A model generated the notes under the pieces. It did not search any database, was not told the origin of the DNA, and worked only from the letters and a program-made list of their open reading frames with translations. A program made the position numbers and the translations under genes. 15,650 nt of DNA from Rhodospirillaceae bacterium (GTDB lineage: Bacteria > Pseudomonadota > Alphaproteobacteria > UBA11136), in contig JABJES010000005.1 of the NCBI GenBank assembly GCA_018663165.1, forward strand, positions 1-15,650. The letters run 5' to 3'. Of the stretch, positions 7,921 through 15,301 are shown piece after piece. Numbering within the stretch: the stretch's first letter is position 1; every line of letters starts with the position of its first letter.

Positions 7921-8250
7921 TTATTCGTTCTTGGGGGGTGGGGGCTTGCCGTAGGCATTGGTGGCGCGCTGCCGTGCAGTGACATTCCCGATTTCGGTCG
8001 ATAGTCCTTCCTGAACAGCTTTCAGCTTGTTGTCCATTTTGTCGATATTGTCAGTGAGAAGGATCAGGCTGTCTTTTAGGCTCTCTCCCTCTTCGGGGGG
8101 CAGACTGGCTATTTCGCTGCAAATCTCCTCGACGGCGGTTTCAACGCCGGAAAGATTAATCTCAGCATTCTCATCAATCGCGGCGCAGGCGGTTTCGATG
8201 GAGCGAGACAGGGTTGTGATCCTGAGTTTTATGGTGTTGGCGTCAGTCAC
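7921..8250 (-). CDS. Unrecognised small helical protein in the fliO-fliP operon
   Basis: I do not recognise this 109-residue protein. It has no signal peptide or membrane helix. It looks almost entirely alpha-helical, with heptad-like Leu/Ile spacing (for example LSRSIETACAAID and LILLTDNIDKMDNKLKAVQEGL). It ends in a short tail with NAYGKPPPPK. The start is GTG at 8250, preceded on the coding strand by a run of eight A residues and no clear ribosome binding site, so the start is uncertain. It lies 23 bases after fhlB and 25 bases before fliO, and these tight gaps suggest a flagellar role. The small size and helical nature would suit an export chaperone such as the FlgN or FliT type, but no family motif proves this. 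Confidence 0.6.
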   Translation of the reverse strand: MTDANTIKLRITTLSRSIETACAAIDENAEINLSGVETAVEEICSEIASLPPEEGESLKDSLILLTDNIDKMDNKLKAVQEGLSTEIGNVTARQRATNAYGKPPPPKNE

Positions 8251-8273
8251 TGTTTTTTTTCGGACTAAGTTAT

Positions 8274-8651
8274 TTACTGGAGGGCGGGGTTGCCGGAATC
8301 TGGAGAAGGTCCATCTCCAAGATCCGGGGAGGGGAAATCCTTGCGCCCGTTGGCGCGATAAACATAGGTCAGAATCTCGGCAATTGCAGCGAAGGCTTCC
8401 AGGGGAATCTCGCTTTCGATTTCAAGAGCGTCGAGAATTTCAACAAGATCGGCGTCTTTCCGCACCTTGATCCCGTGATCGAAGGCTAGTCTTAGAATCT
8501 GTTCGGCGATTGCACCACGGCCTTTGGCGACGATGCGCGGTGGTGACAGGCTCTCATTGTCGCCGTTAACACTGTCGCTGCTGAGCGCGATGGCGATCGG
8601 CGATTTTGCAGCTTTGTCTGATTGAGGGCGGTCTGCCAAGACTATAACCAT
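8274..8651 (-). CDS. FhlB: FlhB C-terminal-domain paralogue without membrane part
   Basis: The 125-residue protein corresponds to the cytoplasmic C-terminal fragment of FlhB/EscU/YscU export switch proteins. Recognisable blocks are SPIAIALS, PPRIVAKGRGAIAEQILRLAFDHGIKV, ADLVEILDALEIESEIPLEAF and AIAEILTYVYRA. The four membrane helices and the self-cleaving NPTH motif of full FlhB are absent, with AKSP just before IAIAL instead. Such FhlB (YlqH-type) proteins can replace the cleaved FlhB C-domain in some bacteria and may modulate substrate switching. A complete flhB with NPTH lies at 11462-12535, so this is a second copy of the domain. The tail after residue 103 is Pro/Asp/Gly-rich. No clear ribosome binding site precedes the ATG. 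The 93-base gap to csrA is AT-rich and may hold a promoter. Confidence 0.85.
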   Translation of the reverse strand: MVIVLADRPQSDKAAKSPIAIALSSDSVNGDNESLSPPRIVAKGRGAIAEQILRLAFDHGIKVRKDADLVEILDALEIESEIPLEAFAAIAEILTYVYRANGRKDFPSPDLGDGPSPDSGNPALQ

Positions 8652-8744
8652 TCTAGTTATTTGAGATGTATTTCAGGTCGTCATAATAATACGAAACAGG
8701 GTTAAAAATAAGTTTAAGTCTTTTAATAAATAACAGAAGAAATC

Positions 8745-8966
8745 TTAGCCTTTAGATTTAAGAGCTTCGACAAGGGATTCCCTGGTGCCTGCGGCGGCGC
8801 GGTTTTCTGCTTGAATTTTTTCGTGCAATTCCTGCCTCAGGACAGAAACTTCGGGGGGGTAAGTGAAGCCCAGTTTGATGGTTTTTCCCCTAACTTCGAT
8901 GACTTTCACCTCAATCGTATCGTTTATGATGATGGATTCACCGACTTTTCGCGTCAGATAGAGCAT
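8745..8966 (-). CDS. csrA: CsrA carbon storage / flagellar translational regulator
   Basis: The chosen start gives 73 residues beginning MLYLTRKVGESI, exactly where CsrA proteins begin. An in-frame ATG 60 bases upstream would add 20 residues foreign to the family and is rejected. The conserved features are L4, T5 and R6, the beta-strand segments IIINDTIEVKVIEV and KTIKLGFTYPPEVSVLR, R44 (a key RNA-binding residue), and the helix ELHEKIQAEN. The tail is longer than that of E. coli CsrA (61 residues). CsrA dimers bind GGA motifs in mRNA leaders and alter translation or stability. The gene is divergent from flgB and heads the minus-strand export genes. The ribosome binding site is poor, which is compatible with, but does not prove, autoregulation. 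Confidence 0.95.
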   Translation of the reverse strand: MLYLTRKVGESIIINDTIEVKVIEVRGKTIKLGFTYPPEVSVLRQELHEKIQAENRAAAGTRESLVEALKSKG

Positions 8967-9113
8967 TCGGTTCGTCTTTCGCCGTTGGCTGTCTAGGAAG
9001 ATAATACTTAGGACAGGGGTATTCACGCTTTCTTAAGGATAGACTAGCATACTTACCCTTGCACAGGACGTTTTTACGAGACGTTTGTCACGCTGCAATT
9101 CGGGAGGTGGCAG

Positions 9114-9129
9114 TGGCACGGGAATTGCA
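9114..9129 (+). promoter_or_regulatory. Sigma-54 promoter of the flgB operon
   Basis: TGGCAC-GGGAA-TTGCA matches the sigma-54 -24/-12 consensus completely, with the invariant GG (9115-9116) and GC (9127-9128) separated by ten bases. Transcription should begin near 9140, about 60 bases before flgB. Rod and export genes are under sigma-54 and a FlbD/FleQ-like activator in many alphaproteobacteria. I could not identify an enhancer site with confidence. Confidence 0.9.
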
Positions 9130-9156
9130 AATTCCTTATGGAGAGAGAGACTTGGC

Positions 9157-9174
9157 GGTAGGTTTTTGCCTACC
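9157..9174 (+). promoter_or_regulatory. Hairpin in the flgB mRNA leader
   Basis: GGTAGG-TTTTTG-CCTACC forms a perfect six-base stem with a six-base loop, located between the predicted transcription start and the flgB ribosome binding site (GGGA, 9190-9193). It could shape leader stability or the presentation of nearby GGA sites. It has no T-tract after it, so it is not a terminator. The function is inferred only. Confidence 0.4.
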
Positions 9175-9200
9175 TGACCCTTGTAAACTGGGAAAAAACA

Positions 9201-9614
9201 ATGGACCTGAGCAACCTTCCGATTTTTAAGATGATGTCTGGACGGCTGGACTGGCTTGGCGCACGTCAAGGCGTTCTGGCCAAGAACCTTTCCAATGCCG
9301 ACACACCGGGCTATCAGGCCCGGGATCTTGCCCCTCAGGATTTCAAATCCCTGTTGAAAGGCAATAGCCTGAAGATGAACGTCTCTGCCACCAACCCGGC
9401 ACATTTTTCCGACCATTCACAGTCCTCAGGGGTTGATCTGGCTGGCCATAAGATTTCAGAAAAGGATAATTACGATACCGCTGTTTCTGGAAATTCGGTC
9501 TCCATCGAGGATCAGATGGTCAGAATGTCGGAAAACGCCACGGATTATGACCTGACTCTCAATCTGATGAAGAAATATGTTGCCATGTATAGGGAATCCC
9601 TCGGTCGCCGCTAG
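9201..9614 (+). CDS. flgB: Flagellar proximal rod protein FlgB
   Basis: The protein has 137 residues, the usual FlgB length. The N-terminal rod signature is GVLAKNLSNADTPGYQARDL (24-43). The C-terminal half has VSIEDQMVRMSENATDYDLTLNLMKKYVAMYRESL, the helical region that packs in the rod core. FlgB is exported through the type III gate and forms the most proximal rod with FlgC, FlgF and FliE. It is the first gene after the sigma-54 promoter, with a moderate GGGA ribosome binding site seven bases before the ATG. flgC follows after 27 bases. Confidence 0.97.
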   Translation: MDLSNLPIFKMMSGRLDWLGARQGVLAKNLSNADTPGYQARDLAPQDFKSLLKGNSLKMNVSATNPAHFSDHSQSSGVDLAGHKISEKDNYDTAVSGNSVSIEDQMVRMSENATDYDLTLNLMKKYVAMYRESLGRR

Positions 9615-9641
9615 GGTGACAGAGGCTGAAAGGGAGAGCAG

Positions 9642-10052
9642 ATGTCCGATTTAACAGATTCACTCGCTATTTCCGCCGCCGGGATGAAGGTTCAGGGGGT
9701 TCGCGTCCGGGTTATCTCCGAGAATATGGCGAATGCCAATTCCGTTGCCGATGAGCCGGGGGGCGTTCCCTATCGGCGCAAGCTGATTACTTTCCAGAAT
9801 AAGCTCGACCGTGAAATCGGTGTTAATACCGTGCGGGTCAAGAATATTGTGGAAGATAATTCGGATTTCGGTGAGCGTTATTTGCCCTCTCATCCGGCTG
9901 CCAACGCCGAAGGCTTTGTACAGACGTCAAATGTCAGCGGCCTGATCGAAATGATGGATATGAAAGAAGCACAGAGAAGCTATGAAGCGAACCTGAATGC
10001 GCTTACAATATCAAAATCGATGCTTCAGAAAACCGTCGATTTACTACGTTAA
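9642..10052 (+). CDS. flgC: Flagellar proximal rod protein FlgC
   Basis: The protein has 136 residues. The N-terminal rod/hook signature is AISAAGMKVQGVRVRVISEN followed by MANANSVADEPGGVPYRR (about 9-46), with NANS in place of the commonest NxxT form. The C-terminus has MMDMKEAQRSYEANLNAL and then a helical end with SKSMLQKTVDLLR, characteristic of FlgC. It builds the proximal rod together with FlgB. A strong ribosome binding site (AGGGAGAG) precedes the ATG. Fifty-one bases separate it from fliE. Confidence 0.97.
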   Translation: MSDLTDSLAISAAGMKVQGVRVRVISENMANANSVADEPGGVPYRRKLITFQNKLDREIGVNTVRVKNIVEDNSDFGERYLPSHPAANAEGFVQTSNVSGLIEMMDMKEAQRSYEANLNALTISKSMLQKTVDLLR

Positions 10053-10103
10053 GCCTGAGCATCCGTGTTTTAATTGATTTCCCGATATAGGGAGTTTGAA
10101 ATC

Positions 10104-10409
10104 ATGCCTCTCAATGTCACCAACGCCATTAACGCCTACACCAGCGCCGCCAAGGCGCTTACCGGCAACGAAGCGCGAGAAAAAAATCCCGCTGGCGATT
10201 TTGCCTCTCTGGTAAAGGACGCTGCAGTAGCAGCGGTCGAGATTGGCGATAAAAGCGAAAAGCTGAGCATGCAGGCGCTTGCTGGTAAGGCCGACCTCAC
10301 CGACGTGGTGACGGCTGTTACCGAGGCCGAGCTGACCCTGCAGACGATTATCGCGGTTCGTGACAAGGTGATTCAAGCCTATCAGGAAATCATTCGTATG
10401 CCGCTTTAG
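10104..10409 (+). CDS. fliE: Flagellar hook-basal body protein FliE
   Basis: The protein has 101 residues from ATG 10104, which has AGGGAG at 10089-10094. A TTG further upstream would add ten residues but lacks support. The N-terminus is variable and Ala/Lys-rich. The C-terminal half carries the FliE pattern: SMQALAGKADLTDVVTAVTE, then AELTLQTIIAVRDKVIQAYQE and IIRMPL at the end. FliE is the adaptor between the MS ring or export gate and the rod, and is the first exported rod component. It sits between flgC and fliQ, the standard alphaproteobacterial order. Confidence 0.96.
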   Translation: MPLNVTNAINAYTSAAKALTGNEAREKNPAGDFASLVKDAAVAAVEIGDKSEKLSMQALAGKADLTDVVTAVTEAELTLQTIIAVRDKVIQAYQEIIRMPL

Positions 10410-10419
10410 GCCCAGCAGC

Positions 10420-10686
10420 ATGGATACTGTCATCGTTCTTGATATTGCCCGTGAGGCGGTTATCACCGTCTTGAAGATCGCCGCGCCGATCATGCTCATC
10501 GCGCTTATCGTCGGCTTGATCGTTTCCTTGTTTCAGGCCCTGACTCAAATTCAGGAAATGACGTTGGCCTTTGTTCCCAAGATTCTTGTTATTTTTCTAT
10601 CGGTGCTGGTGTTCCTTCCCTACATGCTGGCAACACTGACACTGATGACGGAACAGCTTTACAGCCGCATCGTTACCTTAAGTTAA
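10420..10686 (+). CDS. fliQ: Flagellar type III export gate protein FliQ
   Basis: The protein has 88 residues, the normal FliQ length, with two membrane helices (about 17-40 and 52-76). Between them lies the conserved loop SLFQALTQIQEMTLAFVPKI. Four FliQ copies surround the FliP-FliR core of the export gate. It begins ten bases after fliE with no strong ribosome binding site, so it probably depends on translation of fliE. fliR follows after six bases. Confidence 0.97.
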   Translation: MDTVIVLDIAREAVITVLKIAAPIMLIALIVGLIVSLFQALTQIQEMTLAFVPKILVIFLSVLVFLPYMLATLTLMTEQLYSRIVTLS

Positions 10687-10692
10687 AGCGGC

Positions 10693-11469
10693 ATGCTGGC
10701 GGAACTCTTCCAGACGGATATTTTCGCTCTTTTCCTGGTTTTTTCCCGTATGGGTTCGGCTCTGATGCTGCTTCCAGGTTACGGCGAGCCCTATGTTAAT
10801 CCTCGTTTCCGCCTGATGTTGGCGATCGCTATTTCTCTGGTGATAACGCCGCTGGCCTCGCCTTATCTTCCGCCGATGCCGGGGAATTTTATTCATCTCT
10901 TATTGCTGCTTATTGGGGAAATTATCATCGGTTTATTCATCGGTGCCGTTGCTCGCTTTCTGCTTTCAACGCTTCAGGTCGCCGGCATGGTGATCGCCTA
11001 TCAGGCGGGGCTGGCCAACGCCTTTGTCAAGGATCCTGTCTCTCAGTCTCAGGGTGCTTTGTTTGGTGCTTTTCTGACCATTACCGGCCTGTTGATGATT
11101 TTCACAACCGATCTGCATTATATGTTCATCCACGCGCTTGTTGACAGTTACACATTGTTCACGCCGGGCGCGCCTCTGCCGTTTGGAGAATTTTCCGAGG
11201 TCTTATCAAGGGTTATCTCAGACAGTTTTTCCATGTCCATACGGATCGCCGCACCATTTCTGGTCATGGGGCTCATCTTTTATCTGGGGTTGGGCCTGCT
11301 TGGTCGTCTGATGCCGCAAGTCCAGGTTTTCTTTATCGTTCTCCCTGTCCAGGTCGCCCTGGGTATGTTCGTTCTGGCCTTTACATTCGGTGCCGGTCTG
11401 ACACTGTGGATTGCTTATTTCGAGAGTGTTTTTTCCGGCTTCATGATACTGGAGCAAGGGAATGGCTGA
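10693..11469 (+). CDS. fliR: Flagellar type III export gate protein FliR
   Basis: The protein has 258 residues with about six hydrophobic helices. Family patterns include FSRMGSALMLLPGYGEPYVNPRFR near the N-terminus, GEIIIGLFIG, AGMVIAYQAGLANA, and the C-terminal LGRLMPQVQVFFIVLPVQV. FliR is the single-copy gate subunit that completes the FliP5-FliQ4-FliR1 complex. Its last eight bases overlap flhB, with the flhB ribosome binding site (AAGGGA, 11456-11461) inside fliR, which points to coupled translation. Confidence 0.97.
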   Translation: MLAELFQTDIFALFLVFSRMGSALMLLPGYGEPYVNPRFRLMLAIAISLVITPLASPYLPPMPGNFIHLLLLLIGEIIIGLFIGAVARFLLSTLQVAGMVIAYQAGLANAFVKDPVSQSQGALFGAFLTITGLLMIFTTDLHYMFIHALVDSYTLFTPGAPLPFGEFSEVLSRVISDSFSMSIRIAAPFLVMGLIFYLGLGLLGRLMPQVQVFFIVLPVQVALGMFVLAFTFGAGLTLWIAYFESVFSGFMILEQGNG

Positions 11470-12535
11470 AGGCGAAGACGACTCACAAAAAACAGAAGAT
11501 CCAACACAAAAACGCCTTTCTGAAGGGCGAAAAAAGGGTCAGGTTGCGACCTCGCGTGAGGTCAACCACTGGCTCATCATCACCGCTGGTACGCTCCTGA
11601 TAATGATGTATGTGCCGGGCATGATGCGGAATATTTCTGAGCTTCTTTCCCGCTTTATCGAATCGCCGGGCCAGCTTCCTGCCGATTTTGCTAATCTTCG
11701 CGGCCTCATGAAGGGGCTTGTTCTGTCCATGATGCAGATCATGCTCGTGCCAATTATTTTCATGATTGCTGTTGCCTTGGCGACGGGATTGCTCCAGCAC
11801 GGCCTCATTTTCTCGGTCGAAAAAATAAAACCATCCTTGGAAAAGATTTCCCTTCTCAAGGGGTTGAAGCGGATGTTTTCCCTCAATTCGATCATGGAAT
11901 TCCTTAAGGGAATCCTCAAGCTCTCCATCGTTGCCACCGTCGGCACGGTTATGATGCTGCCGGAGTTCGATAAGCTGGCCCTGGTGCCGCAGATGGACTT
12001 GCCTGATGTTTTGGGCCTTATCCATGAACTCGCTATCAAGCTGTTGATCGGGGTTGTCTCTATCGTCACGGTCATTGCAGGTCTCGATTTTGCCTATCAG
12101 AAATTCCAGTTTATGAAACAGATGCGTATGTCCAAGCAGGAGATCAAAGACGAATACAAGCAGTCAGAAGGCGATCCGATGGTGAAAAGCCGCCTTAGGC
12201 AGATCCGGGCTGAGCGGGCGCGCCAGCGGATGATGGCGGAGGTGCCGGATTCAGATGTGGTGATTACCAACCCGACTCATTTCGCCATCGCCCTTAAGTA
12301 TGATCAGCTCACGATGGAGGCACCGCTTTGTATCGCTAAGGGAGCCGATGAGGTGGCCTTGCGTATCCGCGCGGTTGCCAAGGAACACGACATTACCATT
12401 GTCGAAAACCCGCCGCTTGCCCAGGCGCTTTTCGCCGGTGTTGAAATCAATGAGGAAATTCCAGAAGAACACTATAAGGCGGTCGCCGAAATCATCGGTT
12501 ATGTCTACAAGGTCAAGAACCGCTTTATGAATTGA
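11462..12535 (+). CDS. flhB: Flagellar export switch protein FlhB
   Basis: The protein has 357 residues. The N-terminus has the family start SQKTEDPTQKRLSEGRKKGQ, then four membrane helices between about 32 and 212, and a cytoplasmic domain. The autocleavage motif NPTH lies at 270-273 with cleavage expected after N270, almost the same position as in E. coli (N269). Further markers are ALKYD, AKGADEVALRIRAVAKEHDI and the tail EEHYKAVAEIIGYVYKVKN. FlhB docks on the export gate and switches export from rod/hook to filament substrates. It is the last gene of the flgB operon; cckA starts 107 bases later. This is the complete partner of the FhlB paralogue on the other strand. Confidence 0.98.
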   Translation: MAEGEDDSQKTEDPTQKRLSEGRKKGQVATSREVNHWLIITAGTLLIMMYVPGMMRNISELLSRFIESPGQLPADFANLRGLMKGLVLSMMQIMLVPIIFMIAVALATGLLQHGLIFSVEKIKPSLEKISLLKGLKRMFSLNSIMEFLKGILKLSIVATVGTVMMLPEFDKLALVPQMDLPDVLGLIHELAIKLLIGVVSIVTVIAGLDFAYQKFQFMKQMRMSKQEIKDEYKQSEGDPMVKSRLRQIRAERARQRMMAEVPDSDVVITNPTHFAIALKYDQLTMEAPLCIAKGADEVALRIRAVAKEHDITIVENPPLAQALFAGVEINEEIPEEHYKAVAEIIGYVYKVKNRFMN

Positions 12536-12642
12536 CGGCGCTGGCCCGTCATTGGATGCGTGGCTTTTGGCTTTTTCCTCATCGAGAGCCAGCATCATGT
12601 TAGATTGCCGAGAGTTGGAAAAATCAAGGAGGCTATTGGGCG

Positions 12643-15189
12643 ATGCCTTTGTGGCGCCAGTATTTTGTCAAAGTAAGAAAGTTTCTGAACAGGGTTGAGC
12701 TGCCGTTATGGATGCCGGCGGCCATTCAGAGTCTGATTGCCGTTGTCCTTCTTGTGCTTCTCGCCTTTGTTGAAAGGGAGGTGGGCCTTGGTTTTTGGGT
12801 CGTTTTTAGCAGTCTTGTAATATTTTTATTGATCTCGGCGCTGGTAATCTATTTGAGCTGGCACGCCAATCTTCGGGCTCAGCTTGAAAGCGATCTTCTC
12901 AATCAGGCTTTAGAGGGGCTCCCTCATCCGCGCCTGATCGTTGGTCCTGGTGGAGAGACGATTTTTGCCAACGCCATGTTTGTTCAAAAGTTCAATCCTG
13001 AGGCTGAAAACTACCTGGATGTTTTATTTAAGTACATTGCCCGTGACGCGGCGACTTCCCGCGCCATGAAAAGCTTGCAGGCGGCAGTTTCTACAGGCGG
13101 CTCTCAAAGCGTTGACCTCAAATTGACGCAGCCACAGGGACAAGTCGAGTGGCTGTCTGTCGGGGTCTATTCCATTCCCGAGCGTCTTGGTTATGTGATG
13201 TGGAGTATCGAGGACATCACCGAGCGATTGTTGATTGAAGAGCGATTGCGTAATGACCAGGAGGCACTTTTCGAGTTTGTCGAGAGTGCTCCGGTGGGGT
13301 TTTATTCGGTAGATGGTGATGGACAATTCATCTTCATCAACAAGACTCTTGCCGACTGGCTGGGTACCACGCCTGAAGAAGTTATCGGCGGCGATTTTTA
13401 TCTTCATGACTTCGTTGTTTCCACCTTGCCGCCGCAAACTGCACCTTACGATCCCTCAGGCCAGGATTCAAAAGACACGGCTTTCCCTTCGACGATTGTC
13501 CAGCATGAAAACGTTTCGTTCTGCGGTCATCAAGGCAGGGTGCTTCAGGTCCAGATCAGCCAGAATTGCGTTCTCGGTCTGGAAAACCAGCTCACTACTC
13601 GATCCGTGGTTCACGACGTTACCAGTGAGCGGGAGCTGGAACGGGCTCTGCGACAATCCGTGCATCGTTTTCAGAGGTTCTTTGATGCGGCACCCGGCGG
13701 CATCGCTCAGCTTGATCTTTCTGGGCAAATCGTCGAATGCAATCAGGCCTTTCGTAAGCTTGTCGCCGATGGTGGTGGTGATGTGACCGGTGGTCTTCTC
13801 GCTGATCTCATCATTGATGAAGAGCGCCCCAAGATCGAGCAATTGCTGGCTAATACTCTCGATAGTATTGAGGAGGGGTCTCTAATCGAGGTGACCTTGG
13901 GCGATGGCGAAAAAGATACTCCGCTACGAGTTGCCTCATTCTTCGCCAGCCGCTTGGAGGATGATGACGGCGATCTGACGGGGCTCATTATTCACGGTCT
14001 TGATACGACCGAGCTTAAACACCTTCAGATCCAGTTCACCCAGTCCCAGAAAATGCAGGCGGTCGGTCAGCTTGCCGGAGGTATCGCCCATGATTTCAAC
14101 AATCTGCTGACGGCGATGATCGGGTTTTGCGACCTCTTGCTTCAGCGTCACCGACCCGGCGAGCAATCTTTTGCCGATATCATGCAGATTAAACAGAATG
14201 CCAACCGGGCGGCTAATCTGGTCCGACAGCTTCTTGCCTTTTCGCGCCAGCAAACGGTTAGCTCAAAGGTGCTCGACGTTACCGAGGTTCTGGTCGATAT
14301 CTCCCATCTCCTGCGCCGGTTGATCGGTGAGACCATTCAACTGAAGATTTCCCATGGCCGCAATCTCGGCCTGGTGAAGGCAGATCAGGGCCAGCTCGAA
14401 CAGGTAATTGTCAATCTGGCGGTGAATGCCCGTGATGCCATGGACGGTGGTGGCGTCCTGTCGATTTCCACTGAAAACGTTTCTTTTGCTTCACCTGAAC
14501 GGCTTGGCACGGAAACCCTTCCCGCTGGTGACTATATTCGCCTTGAGGTTAGCGATACCGGGGAGGGGATGAGCAAGGGCGTTATGGAGCGCATTTTTGA
14601 TCCTTTCTTCTCGACCAAGGAGGTCGGCCTGGGAACCGGCCTTGGCCTTTCCACCGTCATTGGCATTATCAAGCAGGCGGATGGTTTCATTTCGGTTGTA
14701 AGCTCACCGGACAAGGGGTCTGTTTTCACCATTTTGCTGCCTCAACATCACCTGGTCGCGGGTGCCGAGACCGCGCCGCCGGTTGACAAGAGTGAGGCGC
14801 TGCCGGCGCGCGATCTTACCGGGGTCGGCACCATTCTTCTTGTTGAGGATGAGGATGCGGTGCGGCTGTTTTCAGCCCGGGCGCTTCGTAACAAGGGCTA
14901 CAACGTGCTTGAGGCGCGCAGTGGCAACACGGCGATTGAGCTTATCCGCCGCACTGATGATCCGATAGACCTCCTGATTACGGATGTGGTTATGCCTGAT
15001 ATGGATGGTCCGGCGCTGATCGAATGGATCCGGGGTAATCGGCCGGGGATGAAGGTGATCTGTATTTCAGGCTATGCCGAGGAATCCTTCCGCAACGTGC
15101 TTGATCGCTCCGCTGATATCCATTTTCTGCCCAAGCCTTTCAACCTTGAGCAGTTGGCGGGAAAGGTTAAAGAAGTGATCTCTGAATAA
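12643..15189 (+). CDS. cckA: CckA-type hybrid sensor histidine kinase
   Basis: The protein has 848 residues. Two membrane helices lie at about 22-40 and 48-70. Three PAS-like regions follow at about 82-180, 208-330 and 343-465. The HisKA domain has QKMQAVGQLAGGIAHDFNNL with phospho-acceptor H483. The HATPase domain shows the N box (QLEQVIVNLAVNARDAM, N595), a DTGEGM box and GTGLGLSTVIGI. The receiver domain has the acidic pair in LLVEDED, D781 in the ITDVVMPDMDG segment, and the KPF lysine near 828. The QKM...AHDFNNL block and the GYAEESFR receiver segment are typical of CckA, which passes phosphate to ChpT and then CtrA. It is longer than Caulobacter CckA (691) because of extra PAS sequence. 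AAGGAGG at 12626-12632 supports the start. Confidence 0.93.
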   Translation: MPLWRQYFVKVRKFLNRVELPLWMPAAIQSLIAVVLLVLLAFVEREVGLGFWVVFSSLVIFLLISALVIYLSWHANLRAQLESDLLNQALEGLPHPRLIVGPGGETIFANAMFVQKFNPEAENYLDVLFKYIARDAATSRAMKSLQAAVSTGGSQSVDLKLTQPQGQVEWLSVGVYSIPERLGYVMWSIEDITERLLIEERLRNDQEALFEFVESAPVGFYSVDGDGQFIFINKTLADWLGTTPEEVIGGDFYLHDFVVSTLPPQTAPYDPSGQDSKDTAFPSTIVQHENVSFCGHQGRVLQVQISQNCVLGLENQLTTRSVVHDVTSERELERALRQSVHRFQRFFDAAPGGIAQLDLSGQIVECNQAFRKLVADGGGDVTGGLLADLIIDEERPKIEQLLANTLDSIEEGSLIEVTLGDGEKDTPLRVASFFASRLEDDDGDLTGLIIHGLDTTELKHLQIQFTQSQKMQAVGQLAGGIAHDFNNLLTAMIGFCDLLLQRHRPGEQSFADIMQIKQNANRAANLVRQLLAFSRQQTVSSKVLDVTEVLVDISHLLRRLIGETIQLKISHGRNLGLVKADQGQLEQVIVNLAVNARDAMDGGGVLSISTENVSFASPERLGTETLPAGDYIRLEVSDTGEGMSKGVMERIFDPFFSTKEVGLGTGLGLSTVIGIIKQADGFISVVSSPDKGSVFTILLPQHHLVAGAETAPPVDKSEALPARDLTGVGTILLVEDEDAVRLFSARALRNKGYNVLEARSGNTAIELIRRTDDPIDLLITDVVMPDMDGPALIEWIRGNRPGMKVICISGYAEESFRNVLDRSADIHFLPKPFNLEQLAGKVKEVISE

Positions 15190-15236
15190 GGCCTGGAAAC
15201 ACGGCGTAGAAGCTTCTGAGGTGCTCTAAATACCCT

Positions 15237-15266
15237 CTCTATGCGTCTCTATACGTCTCTATACGC
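15237..15266. repeat. Three 10-base direct repeats between cckA and recA
   Basis: CTCTATGCGT, CTCTATACGT and CTCTATACGC follow each other without gaps. The period of ten bases is about one helical turn. They begin 48 bases after the cckA stop and end about 180 bases before recA. The role is unknown. Confidence 0.85.
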
Positions 15267-15301
15267 CCTGCTAATATGCTCTTGTTTAACGACATTCTTT
15301 T

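Noticed and set aside
8702..8717. TTAA...TTAA pair between csrA and fhlB as a CtrA box
   Set aside because: The spacer is eight bases, not seven, and the whole gap is AT-rich, so a chance match is likely.
8745..9026. A 93-residue form of CsrA starting at 9026
   Set aside because: CsrA proteins begin at the MLYLTRK methionine (8966); the extra 20 residues do not resemble the family.
10074..10103. TTG start ten codons upstream for fliE
   Set aside because: The ATG at 10104 has a good AGGGAG site and matches the usual FliE start; the upstream part includes that ribosome binding site.
12533..12551. TGACGG/CCGTCA hairpin at the flhB stop as a terminator
   Set aside because: The six-base stem is not followed by a T-tract, so intrinsic termination is unlikely; read-through into cckA is possible.
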